Part shown: piece after piece, positions 6,596-15,039 of the stretch
How positions within the stretch are numbered: the stretch's first letter is position 1
How the letters are laid out: every line of letters starts with the position of its first letter
From: an uncultured Clostridia bacterium
GTDB taxonomy: Bacteria > Bacillota > Clostridia > Christensenellales > Borkfalkiaceae
DNA length: 64,000 nt
Direction of reading: 5' to 3'
NCBI GenBank assembly: GCA_934254825.1
Contig: CAKQMB010000003.1
Coordinates: 1 to 64,000, forward strand
The notes under the pieces: model-generated
What the model was told of the DNA's origin: nothing
Seen by the model: the letters and a program-made list of their open reading frames with translations, nothing else
The model's database searches: none
Translations under genes and position numbers: made by a program

Positions 6596-9049
6596 ATGTA
6601 TTTGTCGAATAAACAACATTCACAACTTAGAACGTTAGTGATGAATTTTGAGATTCCTTATCGTGCATTTGTTGCTATGGAAATTTTAAAGAAGTACCCA
6701 ACTGATACAGAATTTGAAAATGCCATAGTTTCAAAATCAAGTTTAAGTAGCATATATGCGAGTTTTTCTACTTTTTCTAGCGAGTTTGGTAAAATTAAAG
6801 CCAATGCAAAATATATTTATTCATTATTAAGAAACGTCAAGGATTCCATAGGGAAATCAGTCCAAAAAGATGAAATTAATATCCCATTTATTTCTCAAAT
6901 CAATATCTTAGTCTTGATTTTTAATGAATTGTATCAAGTTTATATCAATCGTTTTTTTGATACATATATATTTTGGGAAAAAGCAGGAAAATTTCACTAT
7001 GTCCGTAATAAACTTGCTCATCCCGGATGTAAAACATTGGAAAAATCTGATATGGATTTAGCTGTTGAGTTTGTTGATATTTCAAATAATTTCTTGCGAA
7101 AAAATTATCAATCATATTATTGGCTAGAAAGTGCTGAAAACATAGAAAAACAAGCAACCGCATTATCAACATCTTCTATTAATATTCCTATAGAAATCGA
7201 TAATTTTTGGGAAATGCCTTTTTCGGAATCGAAACTGGTATGTCGAGAAAGAGAAATTGAAGAGTTGAAAAAATTCGTTTATGGGAAGGAGGGTGCCCTG
7301 CGAAAAAAAACATCGTATTGCCTTTTCGGATATGGAGGCGTGGGCAAAACCGTATTAGTCTTAGAAACAATAAAGAATATTGTTCGCGATATCATTGATG
7401 AAACGACTGTAAATAGCTATAGTCCTTCATTTATTTTATTTTTTTCTGCTAAAAAAATAGAGTTGAATGTTTCTAGTGCTTCAGGAACGATAGAACAATT
7501 GGAAATAAAAAATTCTTTTTTTGATTTTGAAACATTAAAAAAGTGTATTTTCTCATATTTAAAGATTGAAAACTTTCATAATTTTGACAAAGTCGGTTTA
7601 ATTATTATCGACAATTTTGAAACCTTGTCGCAAGAAGAGCGCAATAAAATAATTGAATTTATAGAGTATGAGTCACCGTCACAAATTCAATACATTGTCA
7701 CTTCGCGAAATGAAGAGAGGTTTGATGAAAGAAAATGTTTAAGTGGGTTTAACGACACAGAGAGCGGTAAAGTTTTTATTTTAGAGTATCTAAGAGAGAA
7801 TGATATAAATTTACAATTATCGCAAGAAGATATAGAAAATCTTCTTGATATTACAAAAGGGAATACACTTGTACTAGTTTTAAGCATCAAACGCTTAGAA
7901 CAAAAATTTGATACTATTTTGGGTTTAAAAGCCGACCTAACTCGTGTGGCCACAGTTAATAAAATAGGAAATGAATTAAAAACCTTGCCGGCAAATGGTT
8001 ATGAAATAATTAGTGAATATATGTTTAAAAACACCTTTGAGGAGTTAGAAAAAGTATTTATTGATTCGTCTGTCACCATTTATACATTGTTAAAAATTTT
8101 AGCAGTATATCCGGGAGACTGTGTAGATATATATACATTAAGTATGTTATCGAAACGTTCTTATCAAGAGATAGAGCCTATTATGACAATGCTATGCAAG
8201 TATTTAATCGTTGAGAAAAAGAATAACGAATATGGATTAAATGAATTTGCTGAAAAATATATTATTTTTCGTTTTTTGCCAGATAAAGAAACTTATTTGA
8301 GTCTATCAAATGAAATAGAAAACAGTACAAGACAGATTAAGACTGAATTGCGTAATTTGCAAGAGCAAATTGAAAATAATGCTGGATTACGACATATTAT
8401 TTCGGATTGGGCTATTATTACTGAGGGCGATAGAATTGCTGCAGCAAAAGCATATAAGCTTTATGGTGAAACTCGAATGGACTGCAGTAAAGGGAAATTT
8501 TTTGTAGAATCGGCTTATGAATATATAAAACAAACCTTTCTGGAAATTGAACGTAGCACTATGCATCCATATGTGAAATATCAAAAAGCAAGAATCTTAA
8601 GAATGCTGAACGATTCCAATATTTTAAAAGAAGATTTAACAGCTGAAATAAAAAATGCTTATCAAGATTGTATTTGGATTATTAAAACAAATACAATGTA
8701 TTCGGCGATTAGAAAAACAAAGACTTACGCTTCTATTCTTTGGCTATTTGGAATGCAATTACAAATTTTAAAGGAAGATAGGCTCGAAGCTGCCAAATAT
8801 CTTGAAGAAAGTTTCGAAACTTTTAATGACTTGAATATACGTGATGAAGAGTTTTATCAATGCGTATCCTATATGGGTAGAAATTATCTTGAAATTTATA
8901 AAGAGTCAAATGCTGTTACATATTTGAGGCAGGCTAGAAAAATGAGTGATATTTTGTTTAATGAACGACATAAGTACAATGCTAAAGTTAGAGTGTTTGC
9001 TTTTGGTTTAAGAAATGAATTAAAACAATATATTCCAACTTTAAGGTAA
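6596..9049 (+). CDS. STAND-family NTPase with HEPN-like N-terminal domain (candidate defence protein)
   Basis: The ATG at 6596 is preferred (817 aa) because AAAGGAG lies 7 nt upstream; an ATG at 6572 is also open. The N-terminal 190 residues are helical and contain RNKLAHPG, an R-x4-H motif (R137, H142) like that of HEPN ribonucleases. A STAND/NB-ARC-type module follows: LVCREREIEELKKF, Walker A GYGGVGKT (K251), Walker B LIIIDNFETL (D339), the TSR arginine motif (369-371), a KGNTLVLVLS motif and a winged-helix-like segment. The C-terminal third is helical repeats of TPR type. STAND NTPases with nuclease or HEPN effectors are known antiphage proteins. The gene is clearly more AT-rich than its neighbours, pointing to transfer. 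The domain calls are by eye. Confidence 0.75.
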   Translation: MYLSNKQHSQLRTLVMNFEIPYRAFVAMEILKKYPTDTEFENAIVSKSSLSSIYASFSTFSSEFGKIKANAKYIYSLLRNVKDSIGKSVQKDEINIPFISQINILVLIFNELYQVYINRFFDTYIFWEKAGKFHYVRNKLAHPGCKTLEKSDMDLAVEFVDISNNFLRKNYQSYYWLESAENIEKQATALSTSSINIPIEIDNFWEMPFSESKLVCREREIEELKKFVYGKEGALRKKTSYCLFGYGGVGKTVLVLETIKNIVRDIIDETTVNSYSPSFILFFSAKKIELNVSSASGTIEQLEIKNSFFDFETLKKCIFSYLKIENFHNFDKVGLIIIDNFETLSQEERNKIIEFIEYESPSQIQYIVTSRNEERFDERKCLSGFNDTESGKVFILEYLRENDINLQLSQEDIENLLDITKGNTLVLVLSIKRLEQKFDTILGLKADLTRVATVNKIGNELKTLPANGYEIISEYMFKNTFEELEKVFIDSSVTIYTLLKILAVYPGDCVDIYTLSMLSKRSYQEIEPIMTMLCKYLIVEKKNNEYGLNEFAEKYIIFRFLPDKETYLSLSNEIENSTRQIKTELRNLQEQIENNAGLRHIISDWAIITEGDRIAAAKAYKLYGETRMDCSKGKFFVESAYEYIKQTFLEIERSTMHPYVKYQKARILRMLNDSNILKEDLTAEIKNAYQDCIWIIKTNTMYSAIRKTKTYASILWLFGMQLQILKEDRLEAAKYLEESFETFNDLNIRDEEFYQCVSYMGRNYLEIYKESNAVTYLRQARKMSDILFNERHKYNAKVRVFAFGLRNELKQYIPTLR

Positions 9050-9228
9050 TGGTTTATAAGAATTTCTATTTAGCTTGCTCTTATCTTTTGTGTTGATGAA
9101 AATAAGGGGCGAGTACGCGGCAACCTGTTGCTATCGTTCGTCTATTTGCGACAGCAAAGTGTATTTTTGTTTGTAAACAACAGTGAAATAATCAATACAA
9201 AATAAATAATCAATCAAGAACCAAAAAA
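9050..9228. other. Intergenic gap after the HEPN-STAND gene
   Basis: No gene is supported here. A 14-bp palindrome (TTGTTTGTAAACAA, 9167-9180) is present 48 bp before the next start and may be an operator. No convincing terminator was found after the NTPase gene. Confidence 0.35.
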
Positions 9229-9702
9229 ATGAACAACAATATCAGAAAAGCAAATATAAACGACTTGCAGAAGATCAATACGCTGCTTTACGAGGTGCAA
9301 AAGGTTCATAGCGACGCTCGCCCCGATTTATTCAAAGCGGGGACGAAAAAGTATACGGACGAGCAATTAAAGGGTATTATCGGGAATAATTTAACCCCTG
9401 TTTTTGTTTTCGAAGCGGATAACGATATCCTCGGCTATGCTTTTTGCATTTTTAAACAAGAGATTAACAACAACACCTTGACGCCCATAAAAACATTATA
9501 CATCGACGATTTATGCGTCGACGAAAAATGTCGGGGAGAACATATCGGTACAAAATTATATAATTTCGTATCGGATTTTGCCAAGAAATCCGGGTGCTAC
9601 AATATAACGTTAAACGTCTGGGCGGATAACGCGAACGCCGTCAAATTTTATCGATCGATCGGTATGCAAATCCAGAAAATCGGTATGGAAAAAATTCTGT
9701 AA
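9229..9702 (+). CDS. GNAT family N-acetyltransferase
   Basis: A 157-aa single-domain GNAT protein. The acetyl-CoA-binding motif A is YIDDLCVDEKCRGEHIGTKL (residues about 85-105), followed by NVWADNANAVKFYRSIGMQI, the usual motif B and C-terminal strand. The substrate cannot be deduced. There is no clear ribosome-binding site before the ATG (only an A-rich run), and the next ATG downstream would truncate the fold. It stands alone between accessory genes. Confidence 0.85.
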   Translation: MNNNIRKANINDLQKINTLLYEVQKVHSDARPDLFKAGTKKYTDEQLKGIIGNNLTPVFVFEADNDILGYAFCIFKQEINNNTLTPIKTLYIDDLCVDEKCRGEHIGTKLYNFVSDFAKKSGCYNITLNVWADNANAVKFYRSIGMQIQKIGMEKIL

Positions 9703-9805
9703 ATAAGCTTCATATTAGCGATAAACCGCCGATTTCGGAGAATAGAACGAAAAACGATAAAATATAATATCGATTTAATTTATAAGCTTTGACGGGAGTA
9801 CAATT

Positions 9806-11386
9806 ATGAAAAGAAAGTTAATATCGATTTTGTGTTTGTCTCTTTTATCTTGTTTGTTGCTTTTCGCTTCCTGTAAAGAAAATAGAAATTTTCGGGAAGG
9901 GGTTTACGAATATATTCCGGATTACAAAAGCGCGACCTGCAATATAATGGCAAATGAAAAAATCGAATTGCACGTCGAAAACGGCGTCGGCGAGTCAAAA
10001 ACCCAAATTACGGAAATATTCGATATTTTAGAAGATGATTACGACAAACTCGACAAGAAATTCGGGTTGAAAACAAATATAAAGTGTTATGTGATTGCCG
10101 ACGAGTATATCCCGGGTGAAAACAAAACCGTGTATCAAAACGGAGTTTTGTTATGCAATGAAAACATTATCAAAAACGGCGATTATAAAAGAGCTTTCAC
10201 GGCGGCATATATTCAATCGACGGAATTATGGAAGCAATACGGCGCATATGCGCACGTTTTCGGGTGTGAATATGACAATAATAAACTGAAACAATATTAT
10301 TTAATCGATAACGATTTGACTCTTACTCTTTTTCAAGCTTATTTTATCGGGGAGTTTTCCGATAATACCGATATCGCAGTTCAAACGGCTTATTCTTTCG
10401 GCGAGTTTTTAATAAATAATTACGGTTTCGAAAAGTTTATTTCCGCAAATTTAACCGATTACAGAACGGATTATTTAAAATACTTGGGAATTAACCGCGA
10501 GTTTAACATTGACCTCGATTTGTCTGCGCTTGACGGGGCAGAGTACAGTCGAAAATTTTTATCTTATCCGCTTGTAATCAAAACGGCAAATCGCGTGTAC
10601 AATCTCGACGCGTTTTCTTCAACACGCGAAACCGCAAGCTTCGACACGCCCGAGAGGGTTTTATATCATTTGACCGAAAGTAATGCGGAATTGGAAAAGA
10701 TACTGAATTTTATCAAAGAAAACGCCGCCGAGAGCTATGAGTTTGTAAGCAAAAGATATGCCGAAAATATCGAGTATTATATTTCCGACAGCGAGATTAA
10801 AACTTGTTGCGACGTAGGCGCGCGTAAAATTTACCTGCTCGATCCGAGCGAATTTATTCACGAAACAATTCACCTGATAACGCTTCAAAACAATCCGACT
10901 GCCGGCGCCTGGATAGGGGAGGGTGTTGCCGAATATTTGTCGAGGTTTGTTTCAAAGCATATCTCCGATATAAACAACCGTTTTTATTTGTCTTTCACTG
11001 ATAAAACTTTGACGGGAAGCATTTCCGATTTCGTATCTTCTGTCAATAGTCTTTACGAAGAAAGAGGCGGAAAATTCGACAGCCTTTCGGACTTCGATTT
11101 TGCATTGATAGAGGAGTGTATCGGCATCACCACGTTTAAAGACGAAAGCTTTAAATCGCAGATAAAATTCCCTTATGCGACAAATCCGATATATAAGACG
11201 TATGCTTGTACAAATAAGGACGGTAATGCGCTGACTTATCCGGAAGCATATGCTTTTACTAAATATCTTATTGATAAATACGGATTTTCGTCTGTCATAA
11301 AAAGTTGCATAAATTACGATTTTAAAAGGGATTTTGAAACTGATTACGAAATATTGATTAACGAGTTTAAAGAAAGTATTTCGTAA
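9806..11386 (+). CDS. Lipoprotein with gluzincin-type metallopeptidase motif
   Basis: A 526-aa protein with a lipoprotein signal peptide: Lys/Arg start, hydrophobic core and lipobox LFASC (Cys about residue 23), so it should be anchored on the outer face of the membrane. In the second half it carries HETIH (H352, E353, H356) and, 15-19 residues later, GEGVAEYL, the arrangement of zinc peptidases of the gluzincin / peptidase MA type. The first half has no recognised domain. The start follows CGGGAG. Proteolytic activity is inferred from the motif alone; the substrate is unknown. Confidence 0.75.
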   Translation: MKRKLISILCLSLLSCLLLFASCKENRNFREGVYEYIPDYKSATCNIMANEKIELHVENGVGESKTQITEIFDILEDDYDKLDKKFGLKTNIKCYVIADEYIPGENKTVYQNGVLLCNENIIKNGDYKRAFTAAYIQSTELWKQYGAYAHVFGCEYDNNKLKQYYLIDNDLTLTLFQAYFIGEFSDNTDIAVQTAYSFGEFLINNYGFEKFISANLTDYRTDYLKYLGINREFNIDLDLSALDGAEYSRKFLSYPLVIKTANRVYNLDAFSSTRETASFDTPERVLYHLTESNAELEKILNFIKENAAESYEFVSKRYAENIEYYISDSEIKTCCDVGARKIYLLDPSEFIHETIHLITLQNNPTAGAWIGEGVAEYLSRFVSKHISDINNRFYLSFTDKTLTGSISDFVSSVNSLYEERGGKFDSLSDFDFALIEECIGITTFKDESFKSQIKFPYATNPIYKTYACTNKDGNALTYPEAYAFTKYLIDKYGFSSVIKSCINYDFKRDFETDYEILINEFKESIS

Positions 11387-11458
11387 AATCGGGAAGATAG
11401 GCGGTAGCTTTTATTTATCGGCAAATTGCGGAAAACAGGTGAAATTTTCGGTAATCTA

Positions 11459-11487
11459 TTGAAATCGGATTTGATTTTGCTTATAAT
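11459..11487 (+). promoter_or_regulatory. SigmaA-type promoter of the fucO-like gene
   Basis: TTGAAA (11459-11464), 17 bp, TATAAT (11482-11487). The predicted leader is about 118 nt long; it contains short inverted repeats but no riboswitch I recognise. Confidence 0.8.
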
Positions 11488-11611
11488 ATTCCCGATAGCA
11501 GATTTTGTAAATTTTACAGGAAACATTCTGTAAAGAAGTTTAAAAACTTTGCAAAATGAAAATAATCATTGGGCAGAGTCAATTTTTAATTTTCAAAAAA
11601 GGAGTAAAATT

Positions 11612-12760
11612 ATGGCAAAAAGATTTGTACTTAACGAAACGAGTTATCATGGCAAAGGCGCAATAGTCGAAATCGCGAACGAGATAATTGCCCGCGGTTT
11701 TAAAAAGGCTTTCGTATGCTCCGACCCCGATCTCATCAAGTTCAACGTAACGAAAAAAGTTATCGACGTTTTGGATAACGCCGGGATAGATTACGAAGTT
11801 TATTCGAATATAAAGCCGAACCCGACCATTCAGAACGTTCAGACGGGCGTCGAAGCTTTCAAAAAAAGTAAAGCCGATTGCCTTGTCGCCGTCGGCGGAG
11901 GATCGTCTATCGACACCGCGAAAGCGATCGGAATTATCGTGAACAATCCCGAATTTGCCGACGTTCGCTCGCTCGAAGGAGTTGCTCCGACAAAGAACAA
12001 ATGCGTACCGATAATCGCAGTTCCGACGACTGCGGGTACGGCGGCAGAAGTCACAATAAATTATGTTATCACCGACGCGGAAAAAGACAGAAAAATGGTT
12101 TGCGTGGACGTACACGACATACCCGTCGTAGCAGTTATCGATCCGGATATGATGAGTTCGATGCCGAAAGGTCTCACCGCGGCTACGGGTATGGACGCGC
12201 TTACGCACGCAATCGAAGGATATATAACGCTCGGAGCGTGGGAACTTTCCGATATGTTCCATATAACGGCTATTAAAATTATTTCCGAAAATCTTCGCGC
12301 CGCCGTTAAAAACGAACAGGCGGGCAGAGAAGGTATGGCTCTCGGTCAATATGTTGCGGGTATGGGCTTCTCGAACGTCGGTTTAGGACTCGTTCACTCG
12401 ATGGCTCACCCCTTAGGCGCGTTATACGACACTCCGCACGGGGTTGCGAACGCGATAATTCTTCCCGTCGTTATGGAATACAATGCGCCTGCGACAGGTG
12501 ATAAATACAGAGATATAGCCGTTGCAATGGGCGTGGAAGAAGCAAAGAATATGCCGATAGAAGAGGCGAGAAAAGCCGCGGTAAACGCAGTAAGAAAGCT
12601 TTCCGAGGACGTTGGAATTCCCGCAAATCTCAAAGATATCGTTAAAGAAGAGGATCTTGATTTTTTGGCGAAATCCGCTTATGCAGACGCTTGCCGTCCG
12701 GGAAATCCGAGAGAAACTTCGGTTGAGGAAATCAAACAGCTTTATAAAAGTATGTTGTAA
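11612..12760 (+). CDS. fucO: Iron-dependent alcohol dehydrogenase, lactaldehyde reductase (FucO) type
   Basis: A 382-aa group III alcohol dehydrogenase starting MAKRFVLNETSYHGKG at 11612, preceded by AAAGGAG; an upstream in-frame extension lacks a start signal. It follows E. coli FucO closely throughout: GGGSSIDTAKAIGIIVNN (NAD-binding), VPTTAGTAAEVTINYVITD, and the iron-binding histidines in ALTHAIEGYI, GLGLVHSMAHPLGALYDTPH. FucO reduces L-lactaldehyde to 1,2-propanediol with NADH in fucose or rhamnose fermentation. No sugar-catabolic genes adjoin it, so the physiological substrate could be another short aldehyde or diol. Confidence 0.9.
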   Translation: MAKRFVLNETSYHGKGAIVEIANEIIARGFKKAFVCSDPDLIKFNVTKKVIDVLDNAGIDYEVYSNIKPNPTIQNVQTGVEAFKKSKADCLVAVGGGSSIDTAKAIGIIVNNPEFADVRSLEGVAPTKNKCVPIIAVPTTAGTAAEVTINYVITDAEKDRKMVCVDVHDIPVVAVIDPDMMSSMPKGLTAATGMDALTHAIEGYITLGAWELSDMFHITAIKIISENLRAAVKNEQAGREGMALGQYVAGMGFSNVGLGLVHSMAHPLGALYDTPHGVANAIILPVVMEYNAPATGDKYRDIAVAMGVEEAKNMPIEEARKAAVNAVRKLSEDVGIPANLKDIVKEEDLDFLAKSAYADACRPGNPRETSVEEIKQLYKSML

Positions 12761-12799
12761 TATTCTTAAAATTTAATCGATTTATAGACAGATTATAGG

Positions 12800-12843
12800 G
12801 CAGACCGCGTAGGTTAAAATCCTGCGCCGTCTGCTTTTATTTT
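12800..12843 (+). terminator. Terminator after the fucO-like gene
   Basis: A long hairpin (12800-12813 with 12821-12834, two mismatches, GCAGAC outermost) is followed by CTTTTATTTT. Confidence 0.8.
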
Positions 12844-12867
12844 ATGCGCGATAAAGCATGAAATAAA

Positions 12868-12896
12868 TTGACAAAGACGATTTGTTCGGTTAAAAT
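12868..12896 (+). promoter_or_regulatory. SigmaA-type promoter of the acetyltransferase gene
   Basis: TTGACA (12868-12873), 17 bp, TAAAAT (12891-12896). Confidence 0.8.
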
Positions 12897-12931
12897 AAAC
12901 AGTGAAAAAAACATTGAAAAGGAATATACAT

Positions 12932-13582
12932 ATGACGGAAAACGAAAAAATGCTGGACGGAAAAATTTACGACCCGTTTGACGATGATTTAAATAAAAGG
13001 CGTTCGAGAGCGCACGAACTTTGCGTTAAATATAATCAAACTTTCGAAGGTGATAAGGCTTTACGCAAAGAGATATTGGACGAACTTATTCCCGATCGCA
13101 AAGAGGGCGTTTACATTCAGGGACCGATTTATTTCGATTTCGGTACGAACACGAAATTCGGAGTAAACAGTTACGCGAATTTCAATTTTACCGTTCTCGA
13201 TATTTGCCCCGTGACGATCGGAAATAACGTGTATATGGGTCCCGGCGTATCTCTTTTAACGCCGCTTCATCCGCTTTGTTATGAAGATCGTAACCAATAT
13301 TACGACAAAGAAAAGGGCTATACGACCGACCGCGAATACGGCGCGCCGATAACTATCGGGGATAATTGCTGGATTGCGGGAAACGTTACCGTTTGCGGCG
13401 GAGTAACCATAGGCGAAGGGTGCGTGATCGGTGCGGGTAGCGTGGTAACGAGAGATATTCCCGCAAACAGTCTTGCCGTGGGAAACCCTTGCAGAGTTTT
13501 AAGAAAAATTACCGAAGCTGACAGCCTTAAAAATCATCCCGAAGTTTTTGCGGACGGGGATTACGAAAAGTTTTGCAAATAA
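12932..13582 (+). CDS. Maltose/galactoside O-acetyltransferase family protein (LacA/Maa type)
   Basis: A 216-aa protein beginning MTENEKMLDGKIYDPFDDDL, the usual N-terminus of sugar O-acetyltransferases; the ATG at 12932 follows AAAAGGAA. A left-handed parallel beta-helix is marked by hexapeptide repeats (TKFGVNSYANFNFTVLD, VTIGNNVYMGPGVSL) and LLTPLHPLC supplies the active-site histidine. The C-terminal GAPITIGDNCWIAGNVTVCG and GAGSVVTRDIPANSLAVGNP complete the fold. It transfers acetyl from acetyl-CoA to a sugar hydroxyl, probably in the cytoplasm. Monocistronic with its own promoter. Confidence 0.9.
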   Translation: MTENEKMLDGKIYDPFDDDLNKRRSRAHELCVKYNQTFEGDKALRKEILDELIPDRKEGVYIQGPIYFDFGTNTKFGVNSYANFNFTVLDICPVTIGNNVYMGPGVSLLTPLHPLCYEDRNQYYDKEKGYTTDREYGAPITIGDNCWIAGNVTVCGGVTIGEGCVIGAGSVVTRDIPANSLAVGNPCRVLRKITEADSLKNHPEVFADGDYEKFCK

Positions 13583-13629
13583 GCTTTTATAACCGATTTT
13601 CTCGATCGACAAATACGACTTAAAAACAT

Positions 13630-14376
13630 ATGAAAATATTTACCGTAAAAGAAAGAACGGCGGAATTATATGAAACTTTAATCGAAATCTGGGAAAATTC
13701 CGTAAGAGCTACGCATACGTTTTTAACGGACGAAGAAATCGACGCTATAAAATCGTATGTTCCGCAAGCTATCGAAAACGTTGAAAATCTGATCGTTGCC
13801 GAGACTGAGAATAACGGAGTTGGCAAAATAGTCGCTTTTTCGGGCGTTGAAAACAGAAAAATCGAAATGCTTTTTGTCGATAACGATAAAAGGGGACAGG
13901 GGATCGGGAAAAAGCTCATTGAATACGCCGTCGAAAAATATTCAGCCGAAACAGTTAGCCGAACGAGATTTGAACCCAATTAAGTTTTAACGGCGCAAAA
14001 TTTGTAAAATCGGCGTTAAACTCACTTATAATACGTCTAGTATGATTGCGTTCGTTTGCCTTGATTTTCCTAAATTTATCGCCGTTAAAATGCGTAACAC
14101 CTTAAAGTCGTATTTTTTTAGGAGGTTGTGGCGAAGATTTGCGCAGATGTACTGAACGTACTTCAAGCAAAGATTTGCCGCAACAGGCAAAAAAGACGGC
14201 TTTAAGGCTTGATTGGGTTCAAGTCTCGCTCGGCTACGGTAAACGAACAAAATCCGCAGGCGGTCGGCTTTTACGAGCATATGGGATTTAGAACGTACAA
14301 AAGAACAGATTTTGACGAACAAGGAAACCCTTATCCGATATTATATATGAAATTAAAAGCGAAAAATACTAAATAA
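13630..14376 (+). pseudogene. YjaB-like GNAT acetyltransferase gene interrupted by a MITE
   Basis: The 5' part (13630-13957) encodes MKIFTVKERTAELYETLIEI through the acetyl-CoA motif IEMLFVDNDKRGQGIGKKLI and ends in KYSAETV. The 3' part (14237-14376) encodes TVNEQNPQAVGFYEHMGFRT and ends KLKAKNTK. Removing 13958-14236, meaning the inserted element plus one TA, joins the two halves in frame into a 155-aa protein resembling E. coli YjaB (147 aa). As it stands, translation stops at a TAA inside the left terminal repeat (13981-13983), leaving a 117-residue product that lacks motif B. The start has no strong ribosome-binding site. Confidence 0.85.
13958..14234. mobile_element. 277-bp MITE (TA-target, Tc1/mariner-IS630 type) inside a GNAT gene
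   Basis: Terminal inverted repeats of 27 bp (13958-13984 and 14208-14234) match at 24 positions; the outer end reads GCCGA[A/G]CGAGA and then TTGAACCCAAT. The element is flanked by TA at 13956-13957 and 14235-14236, and excision leaving a single TA restores the acetyltransferase frame exactly. There is no transposase; the interior (about 220 bp) has no supported ORF and contains an imperfect palindrome around 14127-14185. TA duplication is the hallmark of IS630/Tc1-mariner transposition. Confidence 0.85.
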
Positions 14377-14392
14377 CGTACAAGGTGATAAA

Positions 14393-14992
14393 ATGGAATT
14401 AAACGTTGAAATTGCCGAAAAGGCTTTGGCGGAAGCGGAAAAGTTAAATCCCGGAGCGTGGGGAGATCATTCCCGCTATGTTGCTTTGGCGTGCCGTAAC
14501 ATTGCCGAAAAATGCGATGATTTATCTTCCGAAACGGCGTATATTTACGGTTTACTCCACGATATCGGGCGATATGCGGGAGTTTCTTCCGAAAAGCACC
14601 TTATCGACGGGTATCGTTATTGTGCCGAAAGAGACTGGGGAAAAGCCGCGCAGATTTGTATTTCGCACGCGTTTATGATCCGGGATATAAACACATCCAT
14701 AGGCAAATTCGACATGACCGAAGACGATTATAATTTTATGCGTGATTTTATCCGAAATGCCGTATACGACGATTACGACAGGTTAGTTCAGCTTTGCGAC
14801 GCGCTCGCTCTTCCGTCGGGTTTTTGTTTGTTGGAAAAGAGGTTTATAGACGTTGCGCTTCGTTACGGAATGCACCCGTCCACGATAGACCGTTGGAAAA
14901 AGACTTTGGAAATTAAAGAATATTTCGAAAGCAAAATCGGTTGTTCTATTTACGATTTGCTTCCGGGAGTTAAAGAAAATACTTTTAAATAA
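14393..14992 (+). CDS. HD-domain protein (probable metal-dependent phosphohydrolase)
   Basis: A 199-aa protein with the HD pattern: WGDHSRYVA (first His), LLHDIGR (His-Asp doublet, about residues 54-55), ISHAF (His) and CDALALP (final Asp). Such proteins usually hydrolyse phosphomonoesters or nucleotides, but the substrate is not deducible. The start follows AAGGTG and lies 16 bp after the interrupted GNAT gene, so both may share a transcript. A bidirectional terminator follows. Confidence 0.85.
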   Translation: MELNVEIAEKALAEAEKLNPGAWGDHSRYVALACRNIAEKCDDLSSETAYIYGLLHDIGRYAGVSSEKHLIDGYRYCAERDWGKAAQICISHAFMIRDINTSIGKFDMTEDDYNFMRDFIRNAVYDDYDRLVQLCDALALPSGFCLLEKRFIDVALRYGMHPSTIDRWKKTLEIKEYFESKIGCSIYDLLPGVKENTFK

Positions 14993-15034
14993 AAGAAGCG
15001 GCTGTATTTCGATCCGATTTACAGCCGCTATTTT
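14990..15034. terminator. Bidirectional terminator between convergent genes
   Basis: A perfect 10-bp stem (AGCGGCTGTA at 14997-15006, 15020-15029) has T-rich flanks on the plus strand and A-rich flanks upstream, so it serves the HD-domain gene and the convergent lipoprotein gene. Confidence 0.85.
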
Positions 15035-15039
15035 AATTA

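Noticed and set aside
11579..12349. 256-aa minus-strand ORF opposite the fucO-like gene
   Set aside because: Antisense shadow with Arg/Phe/Tyr-rich composition and no start signals; the dehydrogenase reading is certain.
14200..14236. tRNA-like T-arm sequence near the GNAT gene
   Set aside because: It is the terminal inverted repeat of the MITE and occurs in inverted orientation at 13958; no cloverleaf can be formed.
14026..14322. 98-aa minus-strand ORF across the MITE
   Set aside because: Spans the element and the GNAT 3' end in an arbitrary frame, with no similarity to a transposase and no ribosome-binding site.
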